Shown: positions 9,192 to 17,153 of the stretch, one piece after another
How positions within the stretch are numbered: the stretch's first letter is position 1
Layout: the number at the start of each line of letters is the position of its first letter
DNA from: Prado023 sp963736425
GTDB lineage: Bacteria; Actinomycetota; Actinomycetes; S36-B12; CAIYMF01
DNA: 64,000 bases
NCBI GenBank assembly: GCA_963736425.1
Contig: CAVTOX010000014.1
Location: 350,897 to 414,896, forward strand
Direction: 5' to 3'
Notes under the pieces: model-generated
The model's database searches: none
Told to the model about the DNA's origin: nothing
Seen by the model: the letters and a program-made list of their open reading frames with translations, nothing else
Program-made: the position numbers and the translations under genes

Positions 9192-10201
9192 CGAACGCCC
9201 TCCCGCAGGCCCGCGCGGCCGTCGACCAGCGGATGGCGGCAGGCGGCCATTCGGCCCTCGCCCACCTCGGCGAGCTCCAGGTCTCCGCTCGCGCAGTCCT
9301 CGCGGGCGAGCGGGCAGCGTGGGGCGAACGAGCACCCCTCGCCCACGTCACCGGGGAACGGCGGGTCGCCGGGCAGCCCGGACGGCGCGTAGCGAAAGCT
9401 GGTGTCGCCGATCCTGGGGAAGGCCCCGGCCAGGGCGCGCGAGTACGGGTGCGCCGAGCGCTCGAACACGTCGGCGGCGGGTCCGGACTCCACGATCCGC
9501 CCCGCGTACATGACCGCCGCGCGCTGGCAGACGTCGGCCAGGACCGAGAGATCATGCGAGATCAGCACCAGTGTCAGGTCGAGCTCGTCGACGAGGTCGG
9601 TCAGCACCTTCAGGACCTGGGCCTGCACCATGACGTCCAGGGCGGTGGTGGGCTCGTCGGCCACGATCAGGCGCGGGCGGCAGGCGAGGGCCATCGCGAT
9701 CATGACCCGCTGGCGTTGGCCCCCGGACAGCTGGTGCGGGTAGGCCCGGGCTCGCGAGGTCGGCAGACCCACCTGTTCGAGCAGCTCCCCGACCCGGCGG
9801 TCCACATCGCCGCGCGTGGACTTCGGCTCGTGAACCGTGATCGGCTCGGCGATCTGCTCCCCGATCCGTTGCAGGGGGTTGAGGCCGTGCAGGGCGCCCT
9901 GGAAGACGATGCTGGCCTGTGCCCAGCGCAGCGCGCGCACCCGCTTGAACGTCATCCCGAGGACGTCCTCGCCGTCGACGAGGACCTGACCGGTGACGGT
10001 CGCGGTCTTCGGCTGCAGGCGCAGGACGGTGGAGATCAGCGTGGACTTGCCGCTGCCGCTCTCCCCGGCAATGCCCAGGGAGGAGCCGGCGGCCACCGTG
10101 AGGTCGACCCCACGCACGGCCGGGACGTCGCCGTCGCGCCCGCGGTAGGTGATGTGGACGTCGCGGAACTCCAGGGCGGGGCCCACGCCGTTGGTGGCCA
10201 T
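9188..10201 (-). CDS. oppD: Oligopeptide ABC transporter, ATP-binding protein OppD
   Basis: A 337-residue ATPase that pairs with OppF to drive the transporter. Walker A GESGSGKST is at residues 46-54, the signature LSGGQRQR and Walker B LIVADEPTTALD follow, and a C-terminal GCSFAPRCPLAREDC motif matches the OppD/DppD subfamily. Its ATG at 10201 overlaps the oppC stop by one base, so the cassette is translated as a tight unit. Confidence 0.93.
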   Translation of the reverse strand: MATNGVGPALEFRDVHITYRGRDGDVPAVRGVDLTVAAGSSLGIAGESGSGKSTLISTVLRLQPKTATVTGQVLVDGEDVLGMTFKRVRALRWAQASIVFQGALHGLNPLQRIGEQIAEPITVHEPKSTRGDVDRRVGELLEQVGLPTSRARAYPHQLSGGQRQRVMIAMALACRPRLIVADEPTTALDVMVQAQVLKVLTDLVDELDLTLVLISHDLSVLADVCQRAAVMYAGRIVESGPAADVFERSAHPYSRALAGAFPRIGDTSFRYAPSGLPGDPPFPGDVGEGCSFAPRCPLAREDCASGDLELAEVGEGRMAACRHPLVDGRAGLREGVR

Positions 10202-11130
10202 CAGCTGCGCCCCTGCCGGCGCGGGTCGACGACGTCCTCCAGGGCGCGGCCGATCAGGGTGAACGCGAGCACCACCGCCACCACGCACAGGCCGGGTGGA
10301 AGCACGTACCACCAGGCGCCCACGGTCATCGCCCCACTCGTGAACGCCCCGTCGAGGATCGAGCCCCACGACGGTGACAACGGGTTACCCAGGCCGAGGA
10401 AGCTCAACGTGGTCTCGCTGAGGATGGCCAGGGCCACCATCAGGGTGGTGTTGGCGAGCACGAGCGGCATCACGTTGGGCAGGATGTGCCGGCGCATGAG
10501 GTGGGCATCCCCTGCGCCCAGGGCCCGCGAGCGCTCCAAGTACGGGCGGGCGCCGATGCTCAGCGTCTGGGAGCGGACCAACCGGGCGGTGCCGGGCCAC
10601 GAGGTGATCCCGATGACGACGATGATGTTGAGCAGCGAGGCGCCGAGCACGGTGGCCAGGACGATGGCCAGAGGCAGGAACGGGATCACCAGGAACCAGT
10701 CGGTGAACCGGTTGAGCACCAGGCCCAGGCCTCCACGGAAGTACCCGGACATGATCCCGATCACCGTGCCGATGAGCATCGACATCACCGTGGCTGCCAG
10801 CCCCACGACCAGGCTGATCCGGGCGCCCCAGACGATCAGGGCCAGGATCGAGCGCCCGCTCTCGTCGGTGCCCAACGGGAAGCCTGCGGTGGGCGGGCTC
10901 ATGGGCTCACCGGTCGCCTGGGTGACACTGATCGTGCTCGGTGGGAACAGGACGGGCGCGAACACCGCCAACGCGATGAATACGACGAGGACCACGAGGC
11001 CGAGCATCCCGCCACGGTGGGATCGGAACGCGCGCCAGGTGCGTGCGCGGGAGGTGCGCCGACGGGTCCGGGTGACCTGCCGCGCCGAGGTCGGGCTCAC
11101 GGGATCGAACCCCGGACGGGTCATCGTCAT
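10201..11130 (-). CDS. oppC: Oligopeptide ABC transporter, permease OppC
   Basis: An integral membrane permease of 309 residues with about six hydrophobic segments, the first at residues 42-63 after an Arg-rich cytoplasmic tail. The EAA loop that docks onto the ATPases reads YLERSRALGAGDAHLMRRHI. FPLGTDESGRS is the usual OppC/DppC periplasmic motif. Start and stop overlap the neighbouring opp genes (ATGA with oppB). Confidence 0.93.
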   Translation of the reverse strand: MTMTRPGFDPVSPTSARQVTRTRRRTSRARTWRAFRSHRGGMLGLVVLVVFIALAVFAPVLFPPSTISVTQATGEPMSPPTAGFPLGTDESGRSILALIVWGARISLVVGLAATVMSMLIGTVIGIMSGYFRGGLGLVLNRFTDWFLVIPFLPLAIVLATVLGASLLNIIVVIGITSWPGTARLVRSQTLSIGARPYLERSRALGAGDAHLMRRHILPNVMPLVLANTTLMVALAILSETTLSFLGLGNPLSPSWGSILDGAFTSGAMTVGAWWYVLPPGLCVVAVVLAFTLIGRALEDVVDPRRQGRS

Positions 11131-12182
11131 CAGACACGCACCCGCGGGTCGAGTAGGGCATACATGAGGTCGGCGATGATGTTGGCCACGATCACGCCGA
11201 CCGAGAAGAGGAGGAAGGTCGCCTGCAGCAGGGCGATGTCAGGTCCGCGCAGGGCATCGTAGGTGAGCAGCCCCAGACCCGGCCACGAGAAGACCGTCTC
11301 CACTGTGATCGCCCCGGAGATCACGAATCCGAGGTTCATGAAGATGAGCGTGACGGTCGGCAGGATCGCGTTGGGCACCGCATGGTGCTGGCGCACGGCC
11401 TTGTCCTTCAGCCCCTTGGCCCGGGCGATCGTGAGGTAGTCCTGACCCATCTCGTCGATGAGTGAGGCGCGCATGACCAGCGCGTACTCGGCCAGGTACA
11501 CGGCAGCCAGGGTGGTCACCGGGAGCACCATGTGCCAGGCGACGTTGAGCACCCCCTCGATGCTGGCGGGGTCCACGCCGGGTGTGATGATCCCGCCGAT
11601 CGGGAAGACCCCGGGCGTGATGGCCGTGCCCACTCCGAACAGGATCAGCAGGATCATTCCCAGCCAGAACTCCGGCATCGCGTAGAGGGTCAGGGTGATG
11701 ACCGAGGACACGCTGTCGAAACGCTCGCCGCGCTTCCAGGCTGCCCGGATCCCGATCAGGGTGCCGAAGATGGAGGCCAGGACGATCGCGGTGCCGACGA
11801 GCAGCAGCGTCGACCCGATCCGATCGCCGATGAGCTCCCACACGGGCCGGTTGAACCGGGCGGAGTTGATGGTCGACGCGAACGGGTTGGAGATATAGGT
11901 CAGGAACTGCTCGCCGATCGGCTTGTCGAGCTCGGCGCGCAGCTTGGCGATCTGCTCAGGTGCGACGTTGCGTCCGCGCGTGTACAGCCCGATCGGATCA
12001 CCGGGCAGCATCCGGAACAGGAAGAAGTTGAACACCACGACGAACGCCAGGGTCGCCATGCCCGAGCCGACCGAGCGAATGGCGTAGCGCGTCCCCGGGC
12101 TCATCCCCGGGGACCGTGTCGCGGCACCCTCGCTGGCGATCGGGGTCGGCGAGGATGCCGCCGCCTCCACGGCGGACGCCAT
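11130..12182 (-). CDS. oppB: Oligopeptide ABC transporter, permease OppB
   Basis: A 350-residue permease. A first membrane segment (ATLAFVVVFNFFLFRMLPGD) is followed by a long external loop and five further segments. The EAA motif is YLTIARAKGLKDKAVRQHH. The MLPGDP motif after the first helix is characteristic of OppB/DppB. An extra Ala/Ser-rich N-terminal tail of about 30 residues precedes the core. It begins two bases after the oppA stop. Confidence 0.93.
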   Translation of the reverse strand: MASAVEAAASSPTPIASEGAATRSPGMSPGTRYAIRSVGSGMATLAFVVVFNFFLFRMLPGDPIGLYTRGRNVAPEQIAKLRAELDKPIGEQFLTYISNPFASTINSARFNRPVWELIGDRIGSTLLLVGTAIVLASIFGTLIGIRAAWKRGERFDSVSSVITLTLYAMPEFWLGMILLILFGVGTAITPGVFPIGGIITPGVDPASIEGVLNVAWHMVLPVTTLAAVYLAEYALVMRASLIDEMGQDYLTIARAKGLKDKAVRQHHAVPNAILPTVTLIFMNLGFVISGAITVETVFSWPGLGLLTYDALRGPDIALLQATFLLFSVGVIVANIIADLMYALLDPRVRV

Positions 12183-12184
12183 GC

Positions 12185-14050
12185 CTACTCCGTGTCCTCG
12201 TCGGAGGCCCGGCGCCGGGCGACCAGCACGACCGCGGCGATCCCGGCGACCACGAGCGCGCCGAGCCCTGCGAGCAGGGCCGGGCTTGCGGCGAAACCGG
12301 TGGAGGATCCCTCCGCCTGGCCATCAGCGGCCCCCACCGGGGTGATCGACTGGTAGGACCACGTGCCGAACTGGAACAGCCGCGGTCCGGAGCCCGTGGG
12401 CTGCGCGACGAAGTTGGTGAACCGGTCGGAACGGTAGGCCTGCAGCAGGTCGTAGTAGAACGTGATGGCGTACGGCGCCTCGTCGTAGACGATCTGCTGC
12501 ATCGCCTTGACGATCTCGGCCCGCTTCGCGGCGTCGGTCTCCACGGCCTGCTCGGCGTAGAGCCGGTCGTACTCCTCGTTGCAGAAGTGCGAGTCCGACA
12601 GCCCGGCGTAGATGGTGCCCTCCTCCTTCGTGGAGCGCTGCGCGCAGGTGAAGGTGGACAGCTGGTAGTCGGGGTCGGGCTCGACGACCCACCCCCACTC
12701 GAACAGGTCGAATCGTCCCTGTCCGTTGAGCTCGATCAGGGTGTCCTCGGTCACGATCTTGGTCTCGACCGTGATCCCGATGGCCTCGAGCCAGCCCTGC
12801 ACGAACTGCACCGTCTGCTGGGAGGTCTGGGATTCCTGGCGGCCCAGCAGTCGCAGGGTCAGGGGCTTGCCGTCCGGACCGACCCGCTTGCCATCGGCGT
12901 CGAGGGGGTACCCGGCCTCGTCGAGCAGCTCACCGGCCTTGACCGGGTCGTAGGTGAACGGGTTGCTGGGCTCGAGGTGCAGGGCGGCGTAGAGCGGCGG
13001 GATGATCGTGCTGCCCGCAGTGCCGTAGACGGCCACCTTGTCCACCAGGGTCTGCCGGTCGATGGCGTGGTTGATGGCCTGGCGCACCCGCTTGTCCTTG
13101 AGCGCGGGGTTGCCGTCGCCGATGGGGGTGCCGTCGGCCAGCGCCGCACCCACATTCATCCCGATCTCGTTGAAGCCGTAGTACGCGGCGTTGACCGCGG
13201 TGATGTCCTCCTCGCCCTTGATCGCGTCGAAGACATTCGGCTGCATCTCGTCGGCGAAGTCGATCTCTGCCTTGCGCAGGGCCTGGGCGACCGCATCGGC
13301 GTTCTTGTAGACCCGGAACGTGAGCTCTCCGACAGACGGGACACCCCGGTAGTAGTTCGGGTTGGCCTGGAACCGGATGAACTGGCCCTTCTGGCGTTCG
13401 GTGAGCACGTAGGGCCCGGCTCCCACGATCGGCTGACCGTCGGTCGGCTCGTTCTCGTAGGAGCGGACCTCCTTGCCGTCGATGTCCTTCCAGATGTGCT
13501 CGGGCAGGATGTAGACGGCCAGCCGCTCCATGATCGGCGAGGGCTTGTCGACGGTGAGCACCAGAGTGGTGTCGTCGGTGGCCTCGGCCTTGGTGATGTT
13601 GGCCACGTAGCTGCCGTAGTTGGTCTTCTCGTAGTCGCCGGTCATCACCCGGTTGAACGAGTATGCGGCGTCCCGGGCGGTCAGCGGCTGGCCGTCGCTC
13701 CACGTGAGGCCCTCCCGGATCTTGTACGTCCAGGTCTTCTTGTCCGCCGACTCCTCCCAGGACTCAGCCAGGTCCGGGACCGGCGAGAAGTCCTCGGCGC
13801 TGGAGTCCGTGAGCGTCGGGTACATGAGCTGGTACATCTCGTAGGCGGTCGACACGATGCCCGTGAACGGGTTCAGCGAGTCCACGTCGTCGGTGACGCC
13901 GACGGTGAACGCCTGTGACTCCGCAGCGATCGGGACTGCGCTCGGCGCCGCCGACGGGGACTCGTCGGCATGAACGGCGGCGACCGGGAGCAGCAGCGCG
14001 CACGTGACGCCCGCGGCGAGGGTGATCCGTCGCAATGACAGGGGGTTCAT
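12185..14050 (-). CDS. oppA: Oligopeptide ABC transporter, substrate-binding protein OppA with C-terminal membrane anchor
   Basis: An extracellular peptide-binding protein (SBP family 5), 621 residues from the ATG at 14050, which has GGAGG upstream. The signal peptide runs to about LLLPVAAVHA. The core carries DLAESWEES, KIREGLTWSDGQPLTARDAAYSF and AINHAIDRQTLV, all typical of family 5. Unusually there is no lipobox cysteine. The C-terminus instead has a hydrophobic helix (ALLAGLGALVVAGIAAVVLV) followed by RRRASDEDTE, so the protein is probably anchored by a C-terminal helix. First gene of the opp operon, divergent from an oligopeptidase. Confidence 0.92.
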   Translation of the reverse strand: MNPLSLRRITLAAGVTCALLLPVAAVHADESPSAAPSAVPIAAESQAFTVGVTDDVDSLNPFTGIVSTAYEMYQLMYPTLTDSSAEDFSPVPDLAESWEESADKKTWTYKIREGLTWSDGQPLTARDAAYSFNRVMTGDYEKTNYGSYVANITKAEATDDTTLVLTVDKPSPIMERLAVYILPEHIWKDIDGKEVRSYENEPTDGQPIVGAGPYVLTERQKGQFIRFQANPNYYRGVPSVGELTFRVYKNADAVAQALRKAEIDFADEMQPNVFDAIKGEEDITAVNAAYYGFNEIGMNVGAALADGTPIGDGNPALKDKRVRQAINHAIDRQTLVDKVAVYGTAGSTIIPPLYAALHLEPSNPFTYDPVKAGELLDEAGYPLDADGKRVGPDGKPLTLRLLGRQESQTSQQTVQFVQGWLEAIGITVETKIVTEDTLIELNGQGRFDLFEWGWVVEPDPDYQLSTFTCAQRSTKEEGTIYAGLSDSHFCNEEYDRLYAEQAVETDAAKRAEIVKAMQQIVYDEAPYAITFYYDLLQAYRSDRFTNFVAQPTGSGPRLFQFGTWSYQSITPVGAADGQAEGSSTGFAASPALLAGLGALVVAGIAAVVLVARRRASDEDTE

Positions 14051-14202
14051 CGGTGCCTCCGATGACAGGGCACAGGGCCGGGGGTCCGCCTCCGGCGGGT
14101 GATTCCCCCACCCCGGGTCGGAAGGACAGGCGCAGGATAGCCGACGCAGGATCGGATTCCATCCGCGCTGCGTCAGCGTCCGGCAAAGCGCCTGCGCCCT
14201 GC

Positions 14203-14208
14203 TAGGTT
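14203..14208 (+). promoter_or_regulatory. -10 element of a probable leaderless promoter for the oligopeptidase gene
   Basis: TAGGTT lies 8 nt before the ATG at 14217 and there is no Shine-Dalgarno sequence. The same TANNNT box, 6-8 nt from the start codon, recurs before other genes here. No convincing -35 box. Confidence 0.45.
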
Positions 14209-14216
14209 CGGCCCTC

Positions 14217-16373
14217 ATGGTCATCCCACCCGTGGCACCCACGCGCCCCCATGTCCGGCACCTGCACGGCCGGGAGGTCCCTGACGAGTTCGCCTGGATG
14301 GCAGACGGCGGCGACGACCTGACCGCGTACCTGCGCGCTGAGCTCGACCACTACGCCGCAGCCACCGCGCCGCTGGAGCCACTGCGCCGTCGGCTGTTCA
14401 CCGAGATGGTGGCCCGGACGCCGCTGGCCGAGGAGGGACCGGCGCACTCCTGCGGGGCCGCGGAGTTCCGGGACGTGATGCCCGACGGATCGCAGCTCGG
14501 CCAGTTCCAGCGGCAGGCTGCGGGTGCGGGGCAGTGGTCCACGCTGCTGGACCTCGACGCCGAGGCGGACGCGGTGGGATCAACCTACGCCGAGGTCGGG
14601 GTGCGTGAGATCAGCCCGGACGGCTCGCTGCTGGCCTGGTCGTTGGACTCCACGGGCGAGGAGCTCTACGAGCTCCGGTTCCGGGACGTCGCCAGTGGCA
14701 CGGACCTGCCCGAGCGGATGGAGCGCACCTACTACGGTGGCGCATGGTCGGCCGACTCGCGCGCCTTCTTCTACACCGTCGTGGACCACGTGTACCGGCC
14801 CCACCAGGTGTGGCGTCATGTGGTCGGGACCGATCCGGCGACCGATGTTCTCGTGCTGCAGGAGGACGACCGGCGCTTCGAGCTGTCAGTGCGCACGACC
14901 CGGTGCGGGCGGTGGGTGCTCATCCATGCGGGGAGCCGGGACAGCGCCGAGACCTGGGCGATCCCAGCAGCGGATCCAACGGCGGCACCGGTCACCGTCG
15001 GAGGTCGTCGGGACGGGCATGAGTACGTCCTGGAGTCGGTGCCCGACGGACCGGAGCCCTTCCTCGCCGTGACCAACCATGGGGGAGTGCGGGAGTTCAC
15101 ACTCAGCTGGGTGGGCCTCGGTGCGACCGACCCGTCGACGTGGCGATCGGCCGCCGACGCGCCACTCCCAGGTGATCGCGAGGCCGCTCACTCCGACCTC
15201 GAACCGCAGTCCTCGGTGCCACGGCGATTCCTGGCCGTCGACGCCTTCTCCGGCGTTGTTGTGGTGAGCCTCCGCGAGTCGGGGCGACCCGCCCTGTACG
15301 TGGCCCCGGTGGCCGCGTCGGGAGTGGACTGGTCGAAGGCGTATGCGCTGCGCTCGGCGCCCGGGTCGTCCATCGAGCTGGGCACCAACGAGGAGTTCGA
15401 TGCGCCGTTCGTCACTGTCGTGGTGCAGAGCCGGGTGGACCCGCCCACCTGGACCGACCATCGGTTCGACCCCGCTGCGGAGCCAGTCGTGCGCCACCGG
15501 AGCCAGGCGCCCAACCACGACGCGAGCAGCTACGTCGTGGCCCAGCAGTGGGTCACCGCCCGTGACGGCATGCAGGTCCCGGTCACGCTGGTCGCCCACC
15601 GGGTGACCCCCCTGGATGGGACTGCCCCCTGCCTGCTCTACGGCTACGGGGCCTATGAGTACGCCTACGACCCGACGTTCAGCCGGGCGCTGCCCAGCCT
15701 TCTGGACCGGGGGGTCGTCTGGGCCCATGCGCACGTACGTGGTGGTGGTGAGCTCGGCCGGCACTGGTGGGACTGTGGGCACATGGCCACCAAGGCCAAC
15801 TCGTTCCGGGACTTCGTGGACGTCGCCCGTGCCCTGGGGTCCGGACCCGACGCGAAGGTGGACGGGTCCCGGATCGTCTCCCGCGGCGGTTCCGCCGGCG
15901 GGCTGCTGGTCACCGCGGCCATGGATCTCGACCCCGATGCCTTCGCCGGCGTCATCGCCGAGGTGCCCTTCGTCGATGTCGTGAACTCGATGCTTGACTC
16001 CGAGTTGCCGCTGACGGTGGGGGAGTGGGAGGAGTGGGGCAACCCAGCTCTCCCGGAACAGTTCGCCTGGATGAGTTCCTACGCGCCCTATGACAATGTG
16101 CCGCCCGCTGGCCGTCGGCCATTCATCCTGGCGACCGGAGCGGTGCACGACCCGCGGGTCATGGTCCACGAGCCGGCGAAGTGGGTCGCCCGGCTGCGGG
16201 CCACAGATCCGCAGCAGGGAGCGGTCGAGGTGCCTGGCCGGCGCGGCGGGGTGCTGCTGCGGGTAGCTCTCGAGGAGGGCTCCCACGGCGGGGCGGCGGG
16301 GCGGTATGCGGCCCTCGACGAGGAGGCGCAGACCCAGGCCGTGATCCTCGCGGCGATGGGGATCACCGGGTAG
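14217..16373 (+). CDS. Prolyl oligopeptidase family serine peptidase (oligopeptidase B-like, S9A)
   Basis: A 718-residue cytosolic peptidase that cuts short peptides, in oligopeptidase B after basic residues. The N-terminal half is the beta-propeller that filters substrate size. The C-terminal alpha/beta-hydrolase domain contains LLYGYGAYEYAYDP, HVRGGGELGRHWW and the nucleophile Ser559 in SRGGSAGG; HDPRVMVHEPAKW carries the likely catalytic Asp, and Ser-His-Gly-Gly gives His690. All three catalytic residues are present. It is divergent from oppA, so imported peptides are plausible substrates. Confidence 0.92.
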   Translation: MVIPPVAPTRPHVRHLHGREVPDEFAWMADGGDDLTAYLRAELDHYAAATAPLEPLRRRLFTEMVARTPLAEEGPAHSCGAAEFRDVMPDGSQLGQFQRQAAGAGQWSTLLDLDAEADAVGSTYAEVGVREISPDGSLLAWSLDSTGEELYELRFRDVASGTDLPERMERTYYGGAWSADSRAFFYTVVDHVYRPHQVWRHVVGTDPATDVLVLQEDDRRFELSVRTTRCGRWVLIHAGSRDSAETWAIPAADPTAAPVTVGGRRDGHEYVLESVPDGPEPFLAVTNHGGVREFTLSWVGLGATDPSTWRSAADAPLPGDREAAHSDLEPQSSVPRRFLAVDAFSGVVVVSLRESGRPALYVAPVAASGVDWSKAYALRSAPGSSIELGTNEEFDAPFVTVVVQSRVDPPTWTDHRFDPAAEPVVRHRSQAPNHDASSYVVAQQWVTARDGMQVPVTLVAHRVTPLDGTAPCLLYGYGAYEYAYDPTFSRALPSLLDRGVVWAHAHVRGGGELGRHWWDCGHMATKANSFRDFVDVARALGSGPDAKVDGSRIVSRGGSAGGLLVTAAMDLDPDAFAGVIAEVPFVDVVNSMLDSELPLTVGEWEEWGNPALPEQFAWMSSYAPYDNVPPAGRRPFILATGAVHDPRVMVHEPAKWVARLRATDPQQGAVEVPGRRGGVLLRVALEEGSHGGAAGRYAALDEEAQTQAVILAAMGITG

Positions 16374-16379
16374 GTGGGG

Positions 16380-17153
16380 TCAGGGCCGCGTGCGTGATGG
16401 CGACGCTGCGCGCGTCGGCGCCGGGGCAGACCCAGCCCGAAGGACCACGAGGTCGGCCAGCGCGTTGGTGTCGGCCAGCACCCCAGGAGTGACCGGGGTG
16501 TCGTGCCGGTCGGCAGCGGTGACGATCCGGTCGCGCAGGATCCCGTCGGCGATGACCATCGGGACCACGATGAACGACGTGCACCCGTCCACGCACCGCA
16601 TCAACGTGCGGATCCGTCCCAGAGGGCGGCCACCGTCGAGGTAGGCCGCGCGCACCGCACGGGCCCCCAACGAGTCGGCCACTGCGCCACCCTGGGTGCG
16701 GAACAGCGACTCCATGGCGCCGACGGCACGCAGGTCGCGCGATCCGGCCGCGGCCAGGATGATCCCGGTTCGGGCGTCGACGGGCAGGCCCGAGGCGGCG
16801 ATGAGCTCGGCTGCCGCAGTGAGCAGCAACGGGTGCAGTCCGACCGGTTCCGCGACGGCGACCCCGAGCCTGGGTGCTGCGCAGCGCATCGCGGTGATCG
16901 CCGCCGGGACATCGACGCGGGCGTGGTACGCGGGGCTGATGAGCAGCGGGACGACCGTCGTGTCGGGCGCCCCGGCGTCGTGCCACGAGCGCGCGGCCTC
17001 TGCGGGGCTCGGCGCGTGGTGGTCGAGGTAGGCCACCTGGGTGGCGATCCCGGCCACCTTGAGCCGCCCGGACAGGGACGCGACGTCGCGCGCGTGCCTG
17101 GGGTCCGGGGAACCATGAGCGAGAAGTGTCAGTGACATCGTGGCAATGGTCAC
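16380..17153 (-). CDS. Sirohydrochlorin chelatase family protein (CbiX/SirB-like)
   Basis: About 257 residues, with LTLLAHGSPDPRHARDV at the N-terminus carrying the metal-binding His of the CbiX family; LLISPAYHARVDVP and a second half with GMESLFRTQGG-like spacing suggest two tandem CbiX-type halves. It would insert Fe2+ (or Co2+) into sirohydrochlorin, the last step of siroheme synthesis for the sulfite reductase upstream. The GTG at 17153 overlaps the stop of the preceding gene (GTGA); an ATG at 17138 in frame is an equally good start. It is the last gene of the sulfur operon and converges on the oligopeptidase. Confidence 0.85.
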   Translation of the reverse strand: MTIATMSLTLLAHGSPDPRHARDVASLSGRLKVAGIATQVAYLDHHAPSPAEAARSWHDAGAPDTTVVPLLISPAYHARVDVPAAITAMRCAAPRLGVAVAEPVGLHPLLLTAAAELIAASGLPVDARTGIILAAAGSRDLRAVGAMESLFRTQGGAVADSLGARAVRAAYLDGGRPLGRIRTLMRCVDGCTSFIVVPMVIADGILRDRIVTAADRHDTPVTPGVLADTNALADLVVLRAGSAPAPTRAASPSRTRP

